Of a DNA stretch of 64,000 bases, positions 52,550 through 62,725 are shown in pieces (position 1 is the stretch's first letter; every line of letters begins with the position of its first letter). Location of the stretch: assembly GCF_002150005.2 (NCBI RefSeq), contig NZ_MSPP01000002.1:248001-312000 (forward strand). Reading direction: 5' to 3'. This DNA is from Marivivens niveibacter. Lineage in GTDB: Bacteria; Pseudomonadota; Alphaproteobacteria; Rhodobacterales; Rhodobacteraceae. The translations under genes and the position numbers were made by a program. Under the pieces are notes generated by a model. The model saw nothing but the letters and a program-made list of their open reading frames with translations. It did not search any database and was not told the DNA's origin.

Positions 52550-53526
52550 TTGGCGGCGATCTTCAGGTCCTCGAACATATTTTTCAACACTAGATAGTCA
52601 CCAACCGCATCGCAATCTGGCATCCGTAACTGCAAATCAACAGCTTCGGCATCATGGAGCGGTCCGATCTGGATGCTTTGGGCGGCAACATCGCGCCCGC
52701 AGTTGGCAATCGTAATCTCTGCCTCGACGCTTAGGGCGACCTGTTGGTCTGTGGTCGCGGTACCCGCAGGAAACGTGTACACTTCGGCCAGCATTGGATC
52801 GGTCAATGAACGATCCCCCAATTCGATCAGAAAACCATCCCCGTTTTCTGGCGATCCTAACCATACATGACCCAATTCACCAAACGCTGCGCTGCCTTCG
52901 AATGCGTGAATACTCACGGCGGCATCGCCCTGCCATTGCAGAACAGCTCGTTCCAAATTGGCGACTTCAGGCACTTGGGCGGTGGCAACGGCGCCCATGC
53001 CTTGATCAAAAGACGCGATGAACATAGCGTTTTCGGATAGGGCTGGAACGGTGAGGTTCAATTGCCCTTGGCTATCGGTGGCAGCCGCAAACATCATGCC
53101 CTGATGGTGGATTGTGACCCGTGCATTAGAAAAACACGCACCACTAACCATCAAATCAACCAAACCGTTCCCTTGGGCGGTGGCGAACATTTCAGGCACG
53201 CACGCCGCATCAATGGGATCCGCCGCAACATCCAGTTCCTGTTCGGGAATGACTGCCGCAACCAATGTGGGGGTGATATCGGAGATGTTCGGCATATCCA
53301 TGACAGGCAGCGACAGTTCAGCAACCTGATAGGATGTATCGGGTGCTGACATCGAAGGTGCGTTATATGCCAACCCTAGATCCTGCGCAGGCAGAACAGC
53401 CACGTTATGTTGATCGTCAGCACCAAATCGCGCGGCCCATGCGCCGCCGTTCTGCATCACGAATCCGATGGCCAGCGCAGCCGAAAACGTCGCGCCCGCT
53501 GTCAGTAATTTCCGAGTCGGCAACAT
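52546..53526 (-). CDS. Secreted protein of unknown function
   Basis: 326-aa protein with a signal peptide (LLTAGATFSAALAIGFVM, cleavage near AWAA). The mature part is mostly acidic and beta-rich. Around residues 105-160, DLMVSGACFSNARVTIHHQGMM resembles an Ig-like or carboxypeptidase-regulatory-type fold; no family is named with confidence. Four to five cysteines are spaced through the protein. It is translated just before, and overlaps by 4 bp, the PstS/OmpA fusion, so the two are likely to work together in the periplasm. A hairpin covers its Shine-Dalgarno. Confidence 0.78.
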   Translation of the reverse strand: MLPTRKLLTAGATFSAALAIGFVMQNGGAWAARFGADDQHNVAVLPAQDLGLAYNAPSMSAPDTSYQVAELSLPVMDMPNISDITPTLVAAVIPEQELDVAADPIDAACVPEMFATAQGNGLVDLMVSGACFSNARVTIHHQGMMFAAATDSQGQLNLTVPALSENAMFIASFDQGMGAVATAQVPEVANLERAVLQWQGDAAVSIHAFEGSAAFGELGHVWLGSPENGDGFLIELGDRSLTDPMLAEVYTFPAGTATTDQQVALSVEAEITIANCGRDVAAQSIQIGPLHDAEAVDLQLRMPDCDAVGDYLVLKNMFEDLKIAAK

Positions 53527-53532
53527 ATTTAA

Positions 53533-53560
53533 GCCTCCACCAATCTATCGAGTTGGAGGC
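53533..53560 (-). promoter_or_regulatory. Hairpin sequestering the Shine-Dalgarno of the secreted-protein gene
   Basis: On the minus strand GCCTCCA (53560-53554) pairs perfectly with TGGAGGC (53539-53533) across a 14-nt loop. The 3' arm contains the GGAGG located 7 nt before the ATG at 53526, so pairing would hide the ribosome site. Confidence 0.5.
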
Positions 53561-53587
53561 AAGCTACGATTCAAAGGTGTTCTAAGG

Positions 53588-53617
53588 TCGGCCCGAAATG
53601 GGATTCATTCGGGCCGA
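53588..53617 (-). terminator. Stem-loop downstream of secA
   Basis: Perfect 10-bp stem TCGGCCCGAA / TTCGGGCCGA with a 10-nt loop, starting 12 bp past the secA stop. No T-run follows, so termination strength is uncertain. Confidence 0.5.
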
Positions 53618-53628
53618 AATAAGGCAGA

Positions 53629-56322
53629 TTACAGTTTGCCATGGCAATGTTTGAATTTCTGACCAGAACCACAAGGGCACAGATCATTACGGCCCGGGTT
53701 GCCCCAAGTCGATGGATCATCCTCAACAAACCCAGGAGCTGCCTCGCCCGATGGTTCAGCAGGGGTCACAGGCGCAGCGGCCATTTGTGCGCGGCGCTGT
53801 TGCTCGACCATCTGACGCACCATCTGTTCCTGCTGCTCTTTGGTCATCGGCTGAATACGTGACAGTTTTTGGGTCACGTCCTCGCGCAGGCTTTCCAACA
53901 TACCTTCGAACAGTTGGAAGGATTCGTTTTTGTATTCATCCAGCGGGTTACGCTGCGCGTGGCTACGCAGACCCACAACCGAACGCAGGTGTTCAAGCGT
54001 CAGAAGGTGTTCGCGCCATTTTGCATCAATGGTCGTCAGCAGAAGCTGCTTTTCGACCTGACGCATGGTTTCAGGGCCGAACGCCTCTAGCTTTTCTTCC
54101 ATCAGCTTGTCGCTGGCTTCGATCAGGCGGCTACGCAGATCGTCGTCGTCAACGCCATCTTCTTTCGCCCAATCAATGATCGGCACATCCAAATTCAGCT
54201 TTTCAATGGATGCGGCATACAAACCTTCGGCGTCCCATTGATCCGCATAACTGCGTTCGGGGATGAATTGATCCACCAGATCGTCGATCGCATCGTGACG
54301 CATATCGGTAACGATTTCAGATTGATCATCCGCTTCAAGGATTTCACGGCGCTGTTTGAAAATCACTTTGCGCTGTTCGTTCATCACATCGTCGAACTGC
54401 AACAGCTGTTTACGGATATCAAAGTTGCGGCCTTCGACCTTAGCTTGCGCACGTTCTAGCGACTTGTTAACCCATGGGTGAACGATCGCTTCGCCTTCTT
54501 TCATGCCCAGACCGGACAGAACCTTTTCCAGTCGTTCCGAACCGAAAATGCGCATCAGGTCATCGTCCAGCGACAAATAGAACGACGAACGGCCAGGGTC
54601 ACCCTGACGGCCCGAACGACCGCGCAGCTGGTTATCGATACGGCGGGATTCGTGACGTTCAGTTGCAAGAACATACAGACCGCCAGCAGCTTTTACCGCC
54701 TCTTCATCCGCTTTGTGCGCTTCTTCGATGCGGGTGCGGATGGCTTCGGGATCTGCGTCTGGTTCTGCGGTGATTGCCTCTAGAACCTTGTGTTCGACGT
54801 TACCGCCCAATTTGATGTCAGTACCGCGGCCCGCCATGTTGGTCGCAATGGTCACAGCGCCCAGTTTACCTGCGTCTGCAACGATCTGCGCCTCTTGTTC
54901 GTGCTGGCGCGCGTTCAGGACGTTGTGTTTCACGCCCGCAGCAGTCAGCAGTTGCGACAGATATTCAGATTTTTCGATCGAGGTCGTACCCACAAGGATC
55001 GGCTGGCCTGTTTCGTGGACCTTTTGGATCTCTTTGGTGATCGCCGCGTATTTTTCCTGTGCCGAACGATAAATCTGGTCGTGTTCGTCCACACGCGCCA
55101 CAGGGCGGTTGGTTGGAACAGCGACAACGCCCAAATTATAGATGGTGCGGAATTCGGTTTCTTCGGTCATGGCCGTACCGGTCATGCCGCCCAGTTTGTC
55201 GTACAGACGGAAATAGTTCTGGAACGTAACCGAAGCCATCGTGACGTTCTCAGGCTGAATTTTGCAGCCTTCTTTTGCCTCGATCGCCTGATGCAGACCA
55301 TCAGACAAACGACGACCAGCCATCATACGGCCAGTGAATTCGTCGATCAGAACGATGCCACCATCGCGTACGATGTAGTCTTTGTCTTTGGTGAACATCT
55401 TGTGCGCACGCAACGCTTGGTTCACGTGGTGGACCAATGTGGTGCTTTCGGGATCGTATAGCGAATGTTCGGCGTCCAACAGGCCTGCCGCTTTTAGCTG
55501 TGCTTCCAGATAATCGTTGCCTTCGTCGGTGAATGTCACCTGACGGGATTTTTCATCCAACGTGTAATGTTCGTCTTGGATGCCAGGAATAACTTTATCA
55601 ATCGTGACATACATTTCGGAACGGTCTTGTGCAGGGCCCGAAATAACCAATGGCGTACGCGCTTCGTCGATCAGGATCGAATCCACCTCGTCCACAATCG
55701 CAAAGTAGTGATCGCGCTGCATCATCTGCGCCAGATCGGTCGCCATATTGTCGCGCAGGTAATCAAAACCCAGTTCGTTGTTGGTCGAATAGGTGATGTC
55801 GCAGGCGTATGCCTCGCGTTTTTGATCTTTGGGCTGGTTCGGGATCACAACACCAGTGGTCAGACCCAATGCGCCATAGACCTTGCTCATCCATTCGGCG
55901 TCGCGTGCGGCCAGATAGTCGTTCACGGTCACAACATGCACGCCGCGGCCTGTCAGCGCATTCAGATAGGCCGCAAAGGTGGACATCAGCGTTTTACCTT
56001 CGCCGGTCTTCATCTCTGCGATGTTGCCTTGGTGCAGGAAAATACCGCCCATCAGCTGCACATCAAACGCACGCAGACCCAGCGCGCGTTTCGCGCCTTC
56101 GCGGCAGTTTGCAAATGCTTCGGGCAGCAGCTGATCCAGCGTTTCGCCTTTGGACAGGCGCTCTTTGAACTCTGCGGTTTTTTCGATCAGCTGCGCGTCC
56201 GTCAGCTTTTCAAATTCCGGCTCGAGGGCGTTGATCTTTGCAACGATAGGTTTGGTTGCCTTGATCTTGCGATCGTTCGCGGTGCCAAACACCTTTTTGG
56301 CCAGCGTTCCGAATCCGAGCAT
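53629..56322 (-). CDS. secA: Preprotein translocase ATPase SecA
   Basis: 897-aa motor of Sec secretion. Walker A is [20 protein letters not shown] and the DEAD-type box is [14 protein letters not shown]. The helicase-like second domain has [14 protein letters not shown] and [18 protein letters not shown]. The C-terminus has the zinc-binding SEC-C tail [17 protein letters not shown]. Start ATG 56322 ([13 protein letters not shown]) has GCGGAGAG upstream; an in-frame extension to 56406 is rejected. The length is typical. Divergent from the parvulin gene. Confidence 0.98.
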   Translation of the reverse strand: MLGFGTLAKKVFGTANDRKIKATKPIVAKINALEPEFEKLTDAQLIEKTAEFKERLSKGETLDQLLPEAFANCREGAKRALGLRAFDVQLMGGIFLHQGNIAEMKTGEGKTLMSTFAAYLNALTGRGVHVVTVNDYLAARDAEWMSKVYGALGLTTGVVIPNQPKDQKREAYACDITYSTNNELGFDYLRDNMATDLAQMMQRDHYFAIVDEVDSILIDEARTPLVISGPAQDRSEMYVTIDKVIPGIQDEHYTLDEKSRQVTFTDEGNDYLEAQLKAAGLLDAEHSLYDPESTTLVHHVNQALRAHKMFTKDKDYIVRDGGIVLIDEFTGRMMAGRRLSDGLHQAIEAKEGCKIQPENVTMASVTFQNYFRLYDKLGGMTGTAMTEETEFRTIYNLGVVAVPTNRPVARVDEHDQIYRSAQEKYAAITKEIQKVHETGQPILVGTTSIEKSEYLSQLLTAAGVKHNVLNARQHEQEAQIVADAGKLGAVTIATNMAGRGTDIKLGGNVEHKVLEAITAEPDADPEAIRTRIEEAHKADEEAVKAAGGLYVLATERHESRRIDNQLRGRSGRQGDPGRSSFYLSLDDDLMRIFGSERLEKVLSGLGMKEGEAIVHPWVNKSLERAQAKVEGRNFDIRKQLLQFDDVMNEQRKVIFKQRREILEADDQSEIVTDMRHDAIDDLVDQFIPERSYADQWDAEGLYAASIEKLNLDVPIIDWAKEDGVDDDDLRSRLIEASDKLMEEKLEAFGPETMRQVEKQLLLTTIDAKWREHLLTLEHLRSVVGLRSHAQRNPLDEYKNESFQLFEGMLESLREDVTQKLSRIQPMTKEQQEQMVRQMVEQQRRAQMAAAPVTPAEPSGEAAPGFVEDDPSTWGNPGRNDLCPCGSGQKFKHCHGKL

Positions 56323-56504
56323 GTTCTCTCCGCGCCCGTTCACGGGCATTATAACATCGATATGATGAGAGGCTCCTTGTCGGTTGTCCTGCCAAGGCCT
56401 AAACAAATGGCAATTCGGCCTCTCTCAGCCTTGAACGCATGTAAGGTGGGGGCCATAAAGTGTCAACGCCGCAGCCCTTTTGCGGCCCTTTAGAGAAAAG
56501 ATTG

Positions 56505-57347
56505 ATGAAATATTTGACCAAATTGGCAGCAGTGTCTGCATTCGCACTGTCCGCCGTTGCTGCAAACGCCCAAGACGTTGACCCGAACACTGTTGTTGCA
56601 ACTGTAAACGGCACAGAGATCACTCTGGGCCATATGATCATCACCCGCGCCCAACTGCCACAGCAGTACGCGCAGCTGCCAGCTGATGTTCTGTATGACG
56701 GCATTCTGGAACAGCTGATCCAGCAGCAACTCCTAGCTGATGAATTGACCGACGTGCCTGCCCGTGCCCTGATCGCGCTGGAAAACGAAGAGCGTTCCAT
56801 CAAAGCAGGCGAACGCATCGCTGCAATCTCTGCTGACCTTGTAACCGACGAAGCGATCCAAGCCGCATACGACGAAATGTTCGCCGATGTGACACCTGCA
56901 CAGGAATACAACGCATCGCACATTCTAGTTGAAACCGAAGAAGAGGCAGTCGCTGTTCAAGACCGCGCCAATGCTGGCGAAGATTTCGCAGAACTGGCGA
57001 TGGAACTGTCCACTGGCCCATCCGGCCCGAACGGTGGTTCGCTGGGGTGGTTCGGCCAAGGCATGATGGTTCAGCCATTCGAAGCTGCGGTTATGGAAAT
57101 GGAAGCTGGCGAAGTATCGGGCCCAGTACAAACTCAATTCGGCTGGCACATCATTAAACTGAACGAAGTGCGTGATCAGGCTCTGCCATCGTTAGAAGAA
57201 CTGCGCCCAGAAATCGCAGGCCAGATTGAAGAAACCGTTGTGACCGAATATCTGACATCGCTGGAAGAAGGCGCCGATATCACCCGCATCGAAGCAGGCA
57301 CCATCGACCCAGAAGCTTTGTCCAATATTGACCTGCTGGAGCAGTAA
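56505..57347 (+). CDS. Periplasmic parvulin-type peptidyl-prolyl isomerase
   Basis: 280-aa secreted chaperone of the PpiC/SurA type. Signal peptide MKYLTKLAAVSAFALSAVAANA, cleaved before QD. An N-terminal SurA-like helical region is followed by the rotamase domain (about 135-230): YNASHILVETEEEAV, ELSTGPSGPNGGSLGWF, and TQFGWHIIKLNEV. ATG 56505 is chosen because it yields the signal peptide; an upstream extension is excluded. Expected role is folding of exported proteins. It precedes argJ by 6 bp. Confidence 0.9.
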   Translation: MKYLTKLAAVSAFALSAVAANAQDVDPNTVVATVNGTEITLGHMIITRAQLPQQYAQLPADVLYDGILEQLIQQQLLADELTDVPARALIALENEERSIKAGERIAAISADLVTDEAIQAAYDEMFADVTPAQEYNASHILVETEEEAVAVQDRANAGEDFAELAMELSTGPSGPNGGSLGWFGQGMMVQPFEAAVMEMEAGEVSGPVQTQFGWHIIKLNEVRDQALPSLEELRPEIAGQIEETVVTEYLTSLEEGADITRIEAGTIDPEALSNIDLLEQ

Positions 57348-57353
57348 TTAATC

Positions 57354-58568
57354 ATGCCCGTCTCGCCTCTTGCCCCTGCGGCATTTCCTGACCTACCGGT
57401 CATTGATGGTGTTCGTTTTGCAACCGCTATGGCGGGTGTGAAATACAAAAACCGCACCGACGTTATGCTGGCCGAACTGGCCGAAGGGTCGACCATTGCT
57501 GGCGTGTTCACACGTTCAGCAACCCGTTCGGCTAACGTGCTAGATTGTCAGGCCAAGAACGGCAAAACACAGGCGGGTCGGGCTGCGATTATCGTAAACT
57601 CGGGCAACTCCAACGCCTTTACAGGTGGTCGCGGCGTCGAAGCCGTGGACGCTCTATGCGCTGGTGTTGCCGAACAAATGGGGATTGATGCGGATCGCGT
57701 GTTCACATCGTCCACAGGCGTCATTGGCGAACCCCTGCCCTATGAACGCATCACCGCGAAAATCGGCGAACTGGTGGACAACCTTGACCCTGTTGGTATC
57801 GCACCAGCGGCTAAGGCGATCATGACCACTGACACCTTCCCCAAAGGCGCCAGCACGACGATCACCGTCGATGGCAAACCCGTGAAAATCGCAGGCATCG
57901 CCAAAGGTTCGGGCATGATTGCGCCTGATATGGCGACCATGCTGGTATACATCTTTACGGATGCGAAAATCGGCTATGACGCGCTGCAACAGGCGCTTAG
58001 CCAGCTGACCGACCGTACGTTCAATTGCATCACGGTCGACAGCGATACGTCGACTTCTGACACCCTGCTGATCGGGGCAACGGGGGCGTCGGGCGTGGAC
58101 GTCACAGGCAACGATGATTTCGTCGCCGCGCTACATGACGTCATGCTGGACCTATCACATCAGGTTGTCCGCGACGGCGAAGGTGCCTCCAAATTCGTTG
58201 AAATCACCGTCACCGGCGCCCAAGACGATCAGGATGCGTTCAAGGTGGCTATGGCGACCGCGAACAGCCCGCTGGTCAAAACCGCCATCGCAGGTGAGGA
58301 CGCCAACTGGGGCCGCGTTGTGATGGCCGTGGGTAAATCGGGCGCCTATGCGGACCGCGATAAACTGTCGATCCGTTTTGGCGATATCGTCGTGGCCGAA
58401 AACGGCTGGCGCGCACCGAACTATTCCGAGGACGACGCCAGTGCCTACATGAAAAACCAGAACCTTGTGATCGGTGTCGATCTGGGTCTGGGCTCAGGCA
58501 AAGCCACGGTTTGGACCTGCGACCTGACCTATGAATACATCCGTATTAACGCGGATTACCGGTCATGA
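57354..58568 (+). CDS. argJ: Bifunctional ornithine acetyltransferase / N-acetylglutamate synthase
   Basis: 404-aa Ntn-type self-cleaving enzyme that transfers acetyl between N-acetylornithine and glutamate in arginine biosynthesis. The autocleavage site is in AKGSGMIAPDMATMLVYIF; the Thr before MLVY is the predicted nucleophile (near residue 199). RAAIIVNSGNSNAFTGG and EDANWGRVVMAVGKSGA are also family motifs. It overlaps the start of the MutT gene by 4 bp. Confidence 0.96.
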   Translation: MPVSPLAPAAFPDLPVIDGVRFATAMAGVKYKNRTDVMLAELAEGSTIAGVFTRSATRSANVLDCQAKNGKTQAGRAAIIVNSGNSNAFTGGRGVEAVDALCAGVAEQMGIDADRVFTSSTGVIGEPLPYERITAKIGELVDNLDPVGIAPAAKAIMTTDTFPKGASTTITVDGKPVKIAGIAKGSGMIAPDMATMLVYIFTDAKIGYDALQQALSQLTDRTFNCITVDSDTSTSDTLLIGATGASGVDVTGNDDFVAALHDVMLDLSHQVVRDGEGASKFVEITVTGAQDDQDAFKVAMATANSPLVKTAIAGEDANWGRVVMAVGKSGAYADRDKLSIRFGDIVVAENGWRAPNYSEDDASAYMKNQNLVIGVDLGLGSGKATVWTCDLTYEYIRINADYRS

Positions 58569-58969
58569 CGAAAAAGGTGATCCTAGTTTCCGCGGTCGCG
58601 CTCATCGATGTTGATGGGCGCGTTCTGCTGGCCCAACGCCCCGAAGGCAAATCCATGGCTGGTCTATGGGAATTCCCGGGCGGCAAGATTGAGGCCGGCG
58701 AAACACCAGAGGCCGCATTGGTCCGCGAACTGCACGAAGAGTTGGGTATTGAAACATGGGACAGCTGCCTTGCGCCGCTGACCTTTGCGTCGCACAGCTA
58801 TGGTGATTTTCATCTGCTGATGCCGCTGTTCGCCTGCCGCCGCTGGAACGGTACGCCGCAACCCAAAGAAGGCCAAACGCTGAAATGGGTCGGCAAACAT
58901 CAACTGCGCGACTATCCGATGCCACCTGCGGACATCCCCTTGATACCGATACTATTCGACTGGCTATAA
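58565..58969 (+). CDS. mutT: Nudix hydrolase, MutT-like
   Basis: 134-aa nucleotide pyrophosphohydrolase. The complete Nudix box GGKIEAGETPEAALVRELHE (then ELGI) is at about residues 38-60, and the N-terminal VDGRVLLAQRPEGKSMAGLW is typical of 8-oxo-dGTP pyrophosphatases. It overlaps argJ by 4 bp, so it is part of the parvulin-argJ-mutT string. The exact substrate is unproved. Confidence 0.92.
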   Translation: MTKKVILVSAVALIDVDGRVLLAQRPEGKSMAGLWEFPGGKIEAGETPEAALVRELHEELGIETWDSCLAPLTFASHSYGDFHLLMPLFACRRWNGTPQPKEGQTLKWVGKHQLRDYPMPPADIPLIPILFDWL

Positions 58970-59049
58970 CCAAGCTACCGATGCTTCCTGCCAATGATTT
59001 CGTGGATCATGTACCAAAGCCCTAGGAAACGAAAACCGAGGGTCCAATC

Positions 59050-59172
59050 ATGCTCCGTACTATTACCATTGGCAGCTGCGTCGCAATCCAAGGCCTGTAT
59101 GTGCGCGATTCGGAAAACGGTCGTGTTGTTGTACGCGTAGGCGATAAACACTACGTCGGTCGCCCTGTATAA
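59050..59172 (+). CDS. 40-aa microprotein, copy 1 of tandem pair
   Basis: A short gene with GAGGG 7 bp before ATG. The product begins MLRTITIGSCVAIQGLYVRD and contains ENGRVVVRVGDKHYVGRPV. It is closely similar to the 44-aa product 150 bp downstream (shared GLYVRD, NGR, and the V-V-Y-G-P positions), which strongly supports translation. It is probably a small beta-rich fold. No signal or membrane segment is seen. Function unknown. Confidence 0.8.
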   Translation: MLRTITIGSCVAIQGLYVRDSENGRVVVRVGDKHYVGRPV

Positions 59173-59199
59173 TCAGCGTTTTTGATTACACTTCGTGCA

Positions 59200-59220
59200 A
59201 GCGGTGAAAATTTCACCGCT
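59200..59220. promoter_or_regulatory. Perfect palindrome between the microprotein genes
   Basis: AGCGGTGAAA / TTTCACCGCT around one central A. No T-run follows on either strand, so it could be an operator or an RNA hairpin. A smaller inverted repeat (TAATCA / TGATTA) lies just upstream. Confidence 0.5.
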
Positions 59221-59321
59221 CACGTATCGGTGTTTATGTCAAGTTTGTGACGGATTTTTAGTGATCGCGCATTCGTTGTGTGATAAATATTTATGCACGT
59301 CCTGAACACAAAGGTGACAAA

Positions 59322-59456
59322 ATGCTCAAAACAATCACAGTTGGTAGCAGCGTTTCCGTGCAGGGCTTGTACGTACGCGATCTTGATAATGGCCGTATCA
59401 TGGTCAACGTCGAGGGCAAGAATTACGCTGGCAAACCAGCAAACAAAGCGTCCTAA
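59322..59456 (+). CDS. 44-aa microprotein, copy 2 of tandem pair
   Basis: A short gene with AAGGTG 6 bp before ATG. The product begins MLKTITVGSSVSVQGLYVRD, followed by LDNGRIMVNVEGKNYAGKPA and NKAS. It is paralogous to the 59050-59172 product, differing mainly at the C-terminus. It ends before a strong bidirectional terminator shared with the convergent infB operon. Function unknown. Confidence 0.82.
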   Translation: MLKTITVGSSVSVQGLYVRDLDNGRIMVNVEGKNYAGKPANKAS

Positions 59457-59488
59457 GCCACACTCACGCTGCCAAATACCCAAATACG

Positions 59489-59520
59489 AAAAAGGGACAG
59501 TCAACGGACTGTCCCTTTTT
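59489..59520. terminator. Strong bidirectional terminator (microprotein gene / infB)
   Basis: Perfect 14-bp stem AAAAAGGGACAGTC / GACTGTCCCTTTTT with an AACG loop and T-run in both directions. Confidence 0.92.
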
Positions 59521-59545
59521 TGTTTTGTCGGTGTTGCGTAGCCTT

Positions 59546-62074
59546 TTACAGGCTACGCTCGATTTCTTCGCGTTCGAAAATCTCGATCACATCGCCTGGG
59601 CGAATATCATCGTAGTTTTCAAAGGCCATACCGCATTCCTGACCGGACTGAACTTCAGCCACTTCGTCTTTGAAACGCTTCAGGGTCTTCAGGGTGCCTT
59701 CGTGGATAACCACGTTGTCACGCAGCAGACGTACGCCAGCCGAACGACGTGCCACACCTTCGGTAACCAAACAGCCAGCAACCTTGCCGACGTTGGACAC
59801 TTTGAACACTTCTTTGATGTTCGCATAACCGATGAAGTTTTCACGGATTTCTGCGGACAAAAGGCCAGATGCAGCGGCTTTGATGTCGTCAACCAGATCA
59901 TAGATGACCGAATAGTAACGGATCTCTACGCCTTTTTGGTTGGCCGAGTTACGTGCTGGTGCGTTCGCACGGACGTTAAAGCCGATCACTGGGGTACCCG
60001 ATGCTTCGGCCAGACCAACGTCGGTTTCGGTGATCGCACCTACGCCGTAGTGGATGACGCGCACGCGGACTTCGTCGTTGCCGACTTTTTCCAGCGCTTG
60101 AACGATCGCTTCTGCCGAACCTTGAACGTCCGCTTTCACAACAACTGGCAGCTCAGAGACGTTTTCGTCTTCTTTCGCTTTCGCCATCAGTTGTTCCAGC
60201 GTGGTTGCGGCGCCAGCTGCTGCGCGTTTTTCTTTCGCAGCGTGGGCACGGTATTCAGCAATCTCACGCGCTTGCGCTTCGGTCTCGGTTACGTTCAAAA
60301 CGTCGCCTGCTTCTGGTGTGCCGTTCAGGCCCAGAACTTCGACAGGAACCGATGGGCCAGCTTCGTCAACGCGGTCACCTTGGTCGTTGATCAGCGCGCG
60401 GACTTTACCCCACTGTTCGCCCACAACAAAGATGTCACCACGTTTCAGCGTACCGTTCTGAACCAGAACAGTGGCCACAGGGCCGCGACCTACGTCCAGC
60501 TGAGCCTCGATAACAGCGCCTTGTGCAGCGCGGTTCGGGTTCGCTTTCAGCTCCAGAATTTCTGCTTGCAGCGCGATGGCTTCTAGCAGTTCATCCAGAC
60601 CTTTGCCGGTTTTTGCCGAAACTTCGACGTCCTGCACATCACCCGACATTTTTTCGACGATCACTTCGTGCATCAGCAGGTCGGTGCGTACTTTGTCGAT
60701 GTTTGCTTCAGGTTTATCGCATTTGTTGATCGCAACGATCATCGGAACGCCAGCCGCTTTTGCGTGGTGGATCGCTTCGATGGTCTGAGGCATCACAGCA
60801 TCGTCCGCTGCTACAACCAGAACAACAATGTCGGTCACATGCGCACCGCGGGCACGCATCGACGTAAACGCCGCGTGGCCCGGAGTATCCAAGAACGACA
60901 GAACCGCGCCGGATTCAGTGGTCACCTGATACGCACCGATGTGCTGGGTAATGCCGCCCGCTTCGCCCGATACAACGTTCGCTTTGCGGATTGCGTCCAG
61001 CAGCGATGTTTTACCGTGGTCAACGTGACCCATGATGGTGATCACAGGTGGACGCGATTCCAGATCTTCGGCTTTGTCTTCGACCTGTTCGATCGCCTGT
61101 TCAACGTCGGCATCCGACACGCGCTGTACGCGGTGGCCGAATTCTTCGATGATCAGTTCTGCGGTGTCTTGGTCGATGGTTTGGTTCTGCGTCGCCATGA
61201 TGCCGTTCTGCATCAGAGCTTTCACAACGTCAGCCACACGTTCGGCCATACGGTTGGCAAGCTCTGCCACCGTGATCGCCTCTGGCAACTGAACGTCGCG
61301 CACAACTTTTTCACGCTGCTGCTGGCCACCCATCGCTTTTTGACGGGCTTTTTCCTGCTTACGCTTCATCGACGCCATCGAACGCTGACGGCCATCGCCA
61401 CCAGACAGAGCATCGTTCAGCGACAGTTTACCGGAACGGCGTCCGCCGTCACGACCAGCGCCTTTGCCTTTGCCGCCCTTGTTATCATCGCGGTTATCGT
61501 CGCGACGATTGTCGGTTTTGCGCGCACCAGATGGCGCAGGGCCAGCATTGCGTGCACCACCGCGATCGTCAGCTTGGGCTGGCGCGGCAGCAGGCGCGGC
61601 TTTGGCAGCAGCGGCTTTTTTCTTTTCTTCTGCGGCACGTTTGGCAGCTTCTTCGGCTTCACGCTTCTTGCGCTCTTCCTCTTCGGCTTTTGCCTTCAGT
61701 GCTTCTTCGCGCTCACGCTCTTCGCGCTCCTTGGCTTCTGCCTCGGCGCGGCGGCGTTCGCGTTCTTCTTCGCGGGCCTTTTCTTCGGCTGCGCGTTGCG
61801 CTGCCTCTTCGGCTTCGCGGGCTTTGGCCAGGGCCAAAGCTTTCATACGGCGTTCCAGTTCGGCATCCGAAATGCCTGCTGGACGCTTTTTCGGGTCACC
61901 CAACGCAGGGGAGGATGCACCGCCCGTTTTCGCTGCGCCTGGTTTTGGAACCACAACGCGTTTGCGTTTGGTCTCAACCACGACGTTCTTGGTACGCCCG
62001 TGACTAAAGCTCTGCTTTACGTTTCCAGAACCGCCACGCAGGCCAAGAGGTTTTTTTCCGTCGTTATCGCTCAT
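59546..62074 (-). CDS. infB: Translation initiation factor IF-2
   Basis: 842-aa GTPase that brings initiator tRNA to the ribosome. The N-terminal ~330 residues are a long charged Lys/Glu/Ala-rich helical region typical of proteobacterial IF-2 (very low complexity, around 80-200). The GTPase motifs are [13 protein letters not shown] (G1), [16 protein letters not shown] (G3) and INKCDK (G4), followed by IF-2 domains II to IV ending [12 protein letters not shown]. It overlaps ylxR by 4 bp in the nusA-ylxR-infB operon. Confidence 0.97.
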   Translation of the reverse strand: MSDNDGKKPLGLRGGSGNVKQSFSHGRTKNVVVETKRKRVVVPKPGAAKTGGASSPALGDPKKRPAGISDAELERRMKALALAKAREAEEAAQRAAEEKAREEERERRRAEAEAKEREEREREEALKAKAEEEERKKREAEEAAKRAAEEKKKAAAAKAAPAAAPAQADDRGGARNAGPAPSGARKTDNRRDDNRDDNKGGKGKGAGRDGGRRSGKLSLNDALSGGDGRQRSMASMKRKQEKARQKAMGGQQQREKVVRDVQLPEAITVAELANRMAERVADVVKALMQNGIMATQNQTIDQDTAELIIEEFGHRVQRVSDADVEQAIEQVEDKAEDLESRPPVITIMGHVDHGKTSLLDAIRKANVVSGEAGGITQHIGAYQVTTESGAVLSFLDTPGHAAFTSMRARGAHVTDIVVLVVAADDAVMPQTIEAIHHAKAAGVPMIVAINKCDKPEANIDKVRTDLLMHEVIVEKMSGDVQDVEVSAKTGKGLDELLEAIALQAEILELKANPNRAAQGAVIEAQLDVGRGPVATVLVQNGTLKRGDIFVVGEQWGKVRALINDQGDRVDEAGPSVPVEVLGLNGTPEAGDVLNVTETEAQAREIAEYRAHAAKEKRAAAGAATTLEQLMAKAKEDENVSELPVVVKADVQGSAEAIVQALEKVGNDEVRVRVIHYGVGAITETDVGLAEASGTPVIGFNVRANAPARNSANQKGVEIRYYSVIYDLVDDIKAAASGLLSAEIRENFIGYANIKEVFKVSNVGKVAGCLVTEGVARRSAGVRLLRDNVVIHEGTLKTLKRFKDEVAEVQSGQECGMAFENYDDIRPGDVIEIFEREEIERSL

Positions 62075-62706
62075 CTAGCTTCTTTTTCCTTTCCGGTGGC
62101 CGAATTGCCGCCGTCAGTTACACGCATGCTTTTCAGCTTTGCGGCTTCCTCTACAACACGGTCGCTGAGTCCACCAGTAGAGAGCGCGCCATGTATCACA
62201 CTTTGCCGTCCAAAAGCCAAACCCAATTCGTCGGCTGTCAGGCAATCGAAGTAACGGGCGCCTTGCGGCGTCCATAATTTTGCTTTGCCACGTTCTGATC
62301 CGTCGCATGCTTGCAGCAGAACGCGAACACGTGCGCTCCCTGCGAGCCAATCTTTGACCTTTTCAAATCCACAGACCGCCAGACCCGCCTTGCGGGCCAA
62401 TGCGATCAGGTCAGTAACACGGCGAGCCAACTGGCGTTCGACTTCATTCGCCAGATTGTCAGGCACGGTAACTTGTGCCTTTGCGGATCGGGAAAACTGT
62501 CCCTTGCCGGCTTGGCTGATCGCATCGCGGGTAGCAGTCACCCACATGCCGCGACCGGGCAGTTTTTCCATGACATCAGGATAGACCGAATTATCAGGCC
62601 CAACCACAAACCGAACCAAACCAGCTGTTGGTTGGACTTCGCCGGTGACGATGCACCGACGTTCCGGGTCTGCGCCCCTGTCCTTATGTTGTCCGCCGCG
62701 CGTCAA
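62071..62706 (-). CDS. YlxR family RNA-binding protein
   Basis: 211-aa protein. The N-terminal DUF448/YlxR domain (about 12-90) has [20 protein letters not shown] and [17 protein letters not shown]-terminal L7Ae/ribosomal-protein-like region (about 95-180) follows. It lies between nusA and infB, overlapping infB by 4 bp, as in nearly all alphaproteobacteria. Proposed roles in transcription or translation coupling rest on context. Confidence 0.9.
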   Translation of the reverse strand: MTRGGQHKDRGADPERRCIVTGEVQPTAGLVRFVVGPDNSVYPDVMEKLPGRGMWVTATRDAISQAGKGQFSRSAKAQVTVPDNLANEVERQLARRVTDLIALARKAGLAVCGFEKVKDWLAGSARVRVLLQACDGSERGKAKLWTPQGARYFDCLTADELGLAFGRQSVIHGALSTGGLSDRVVEEAAKLKSMRVTDGGNSATGKEKEAR

Positions 62707-62725
62707 TTACAAGGCCCCCGAGGAA

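Noticed and set aside
55567-56493. A 308-codon open frame antisense to secA and reaching upstream of it
   Set aside because: It lies almost wholly inside secA; composition is that of a shadow frame.
60668-62254. A 528-codon open frame antisense to infB
   Set aside because: It is a shadow of the GC-rich, repetitive IF-2 coding region; the translation is His/Phe/Arg-rich without domain character, and infB on the other strand is certain.
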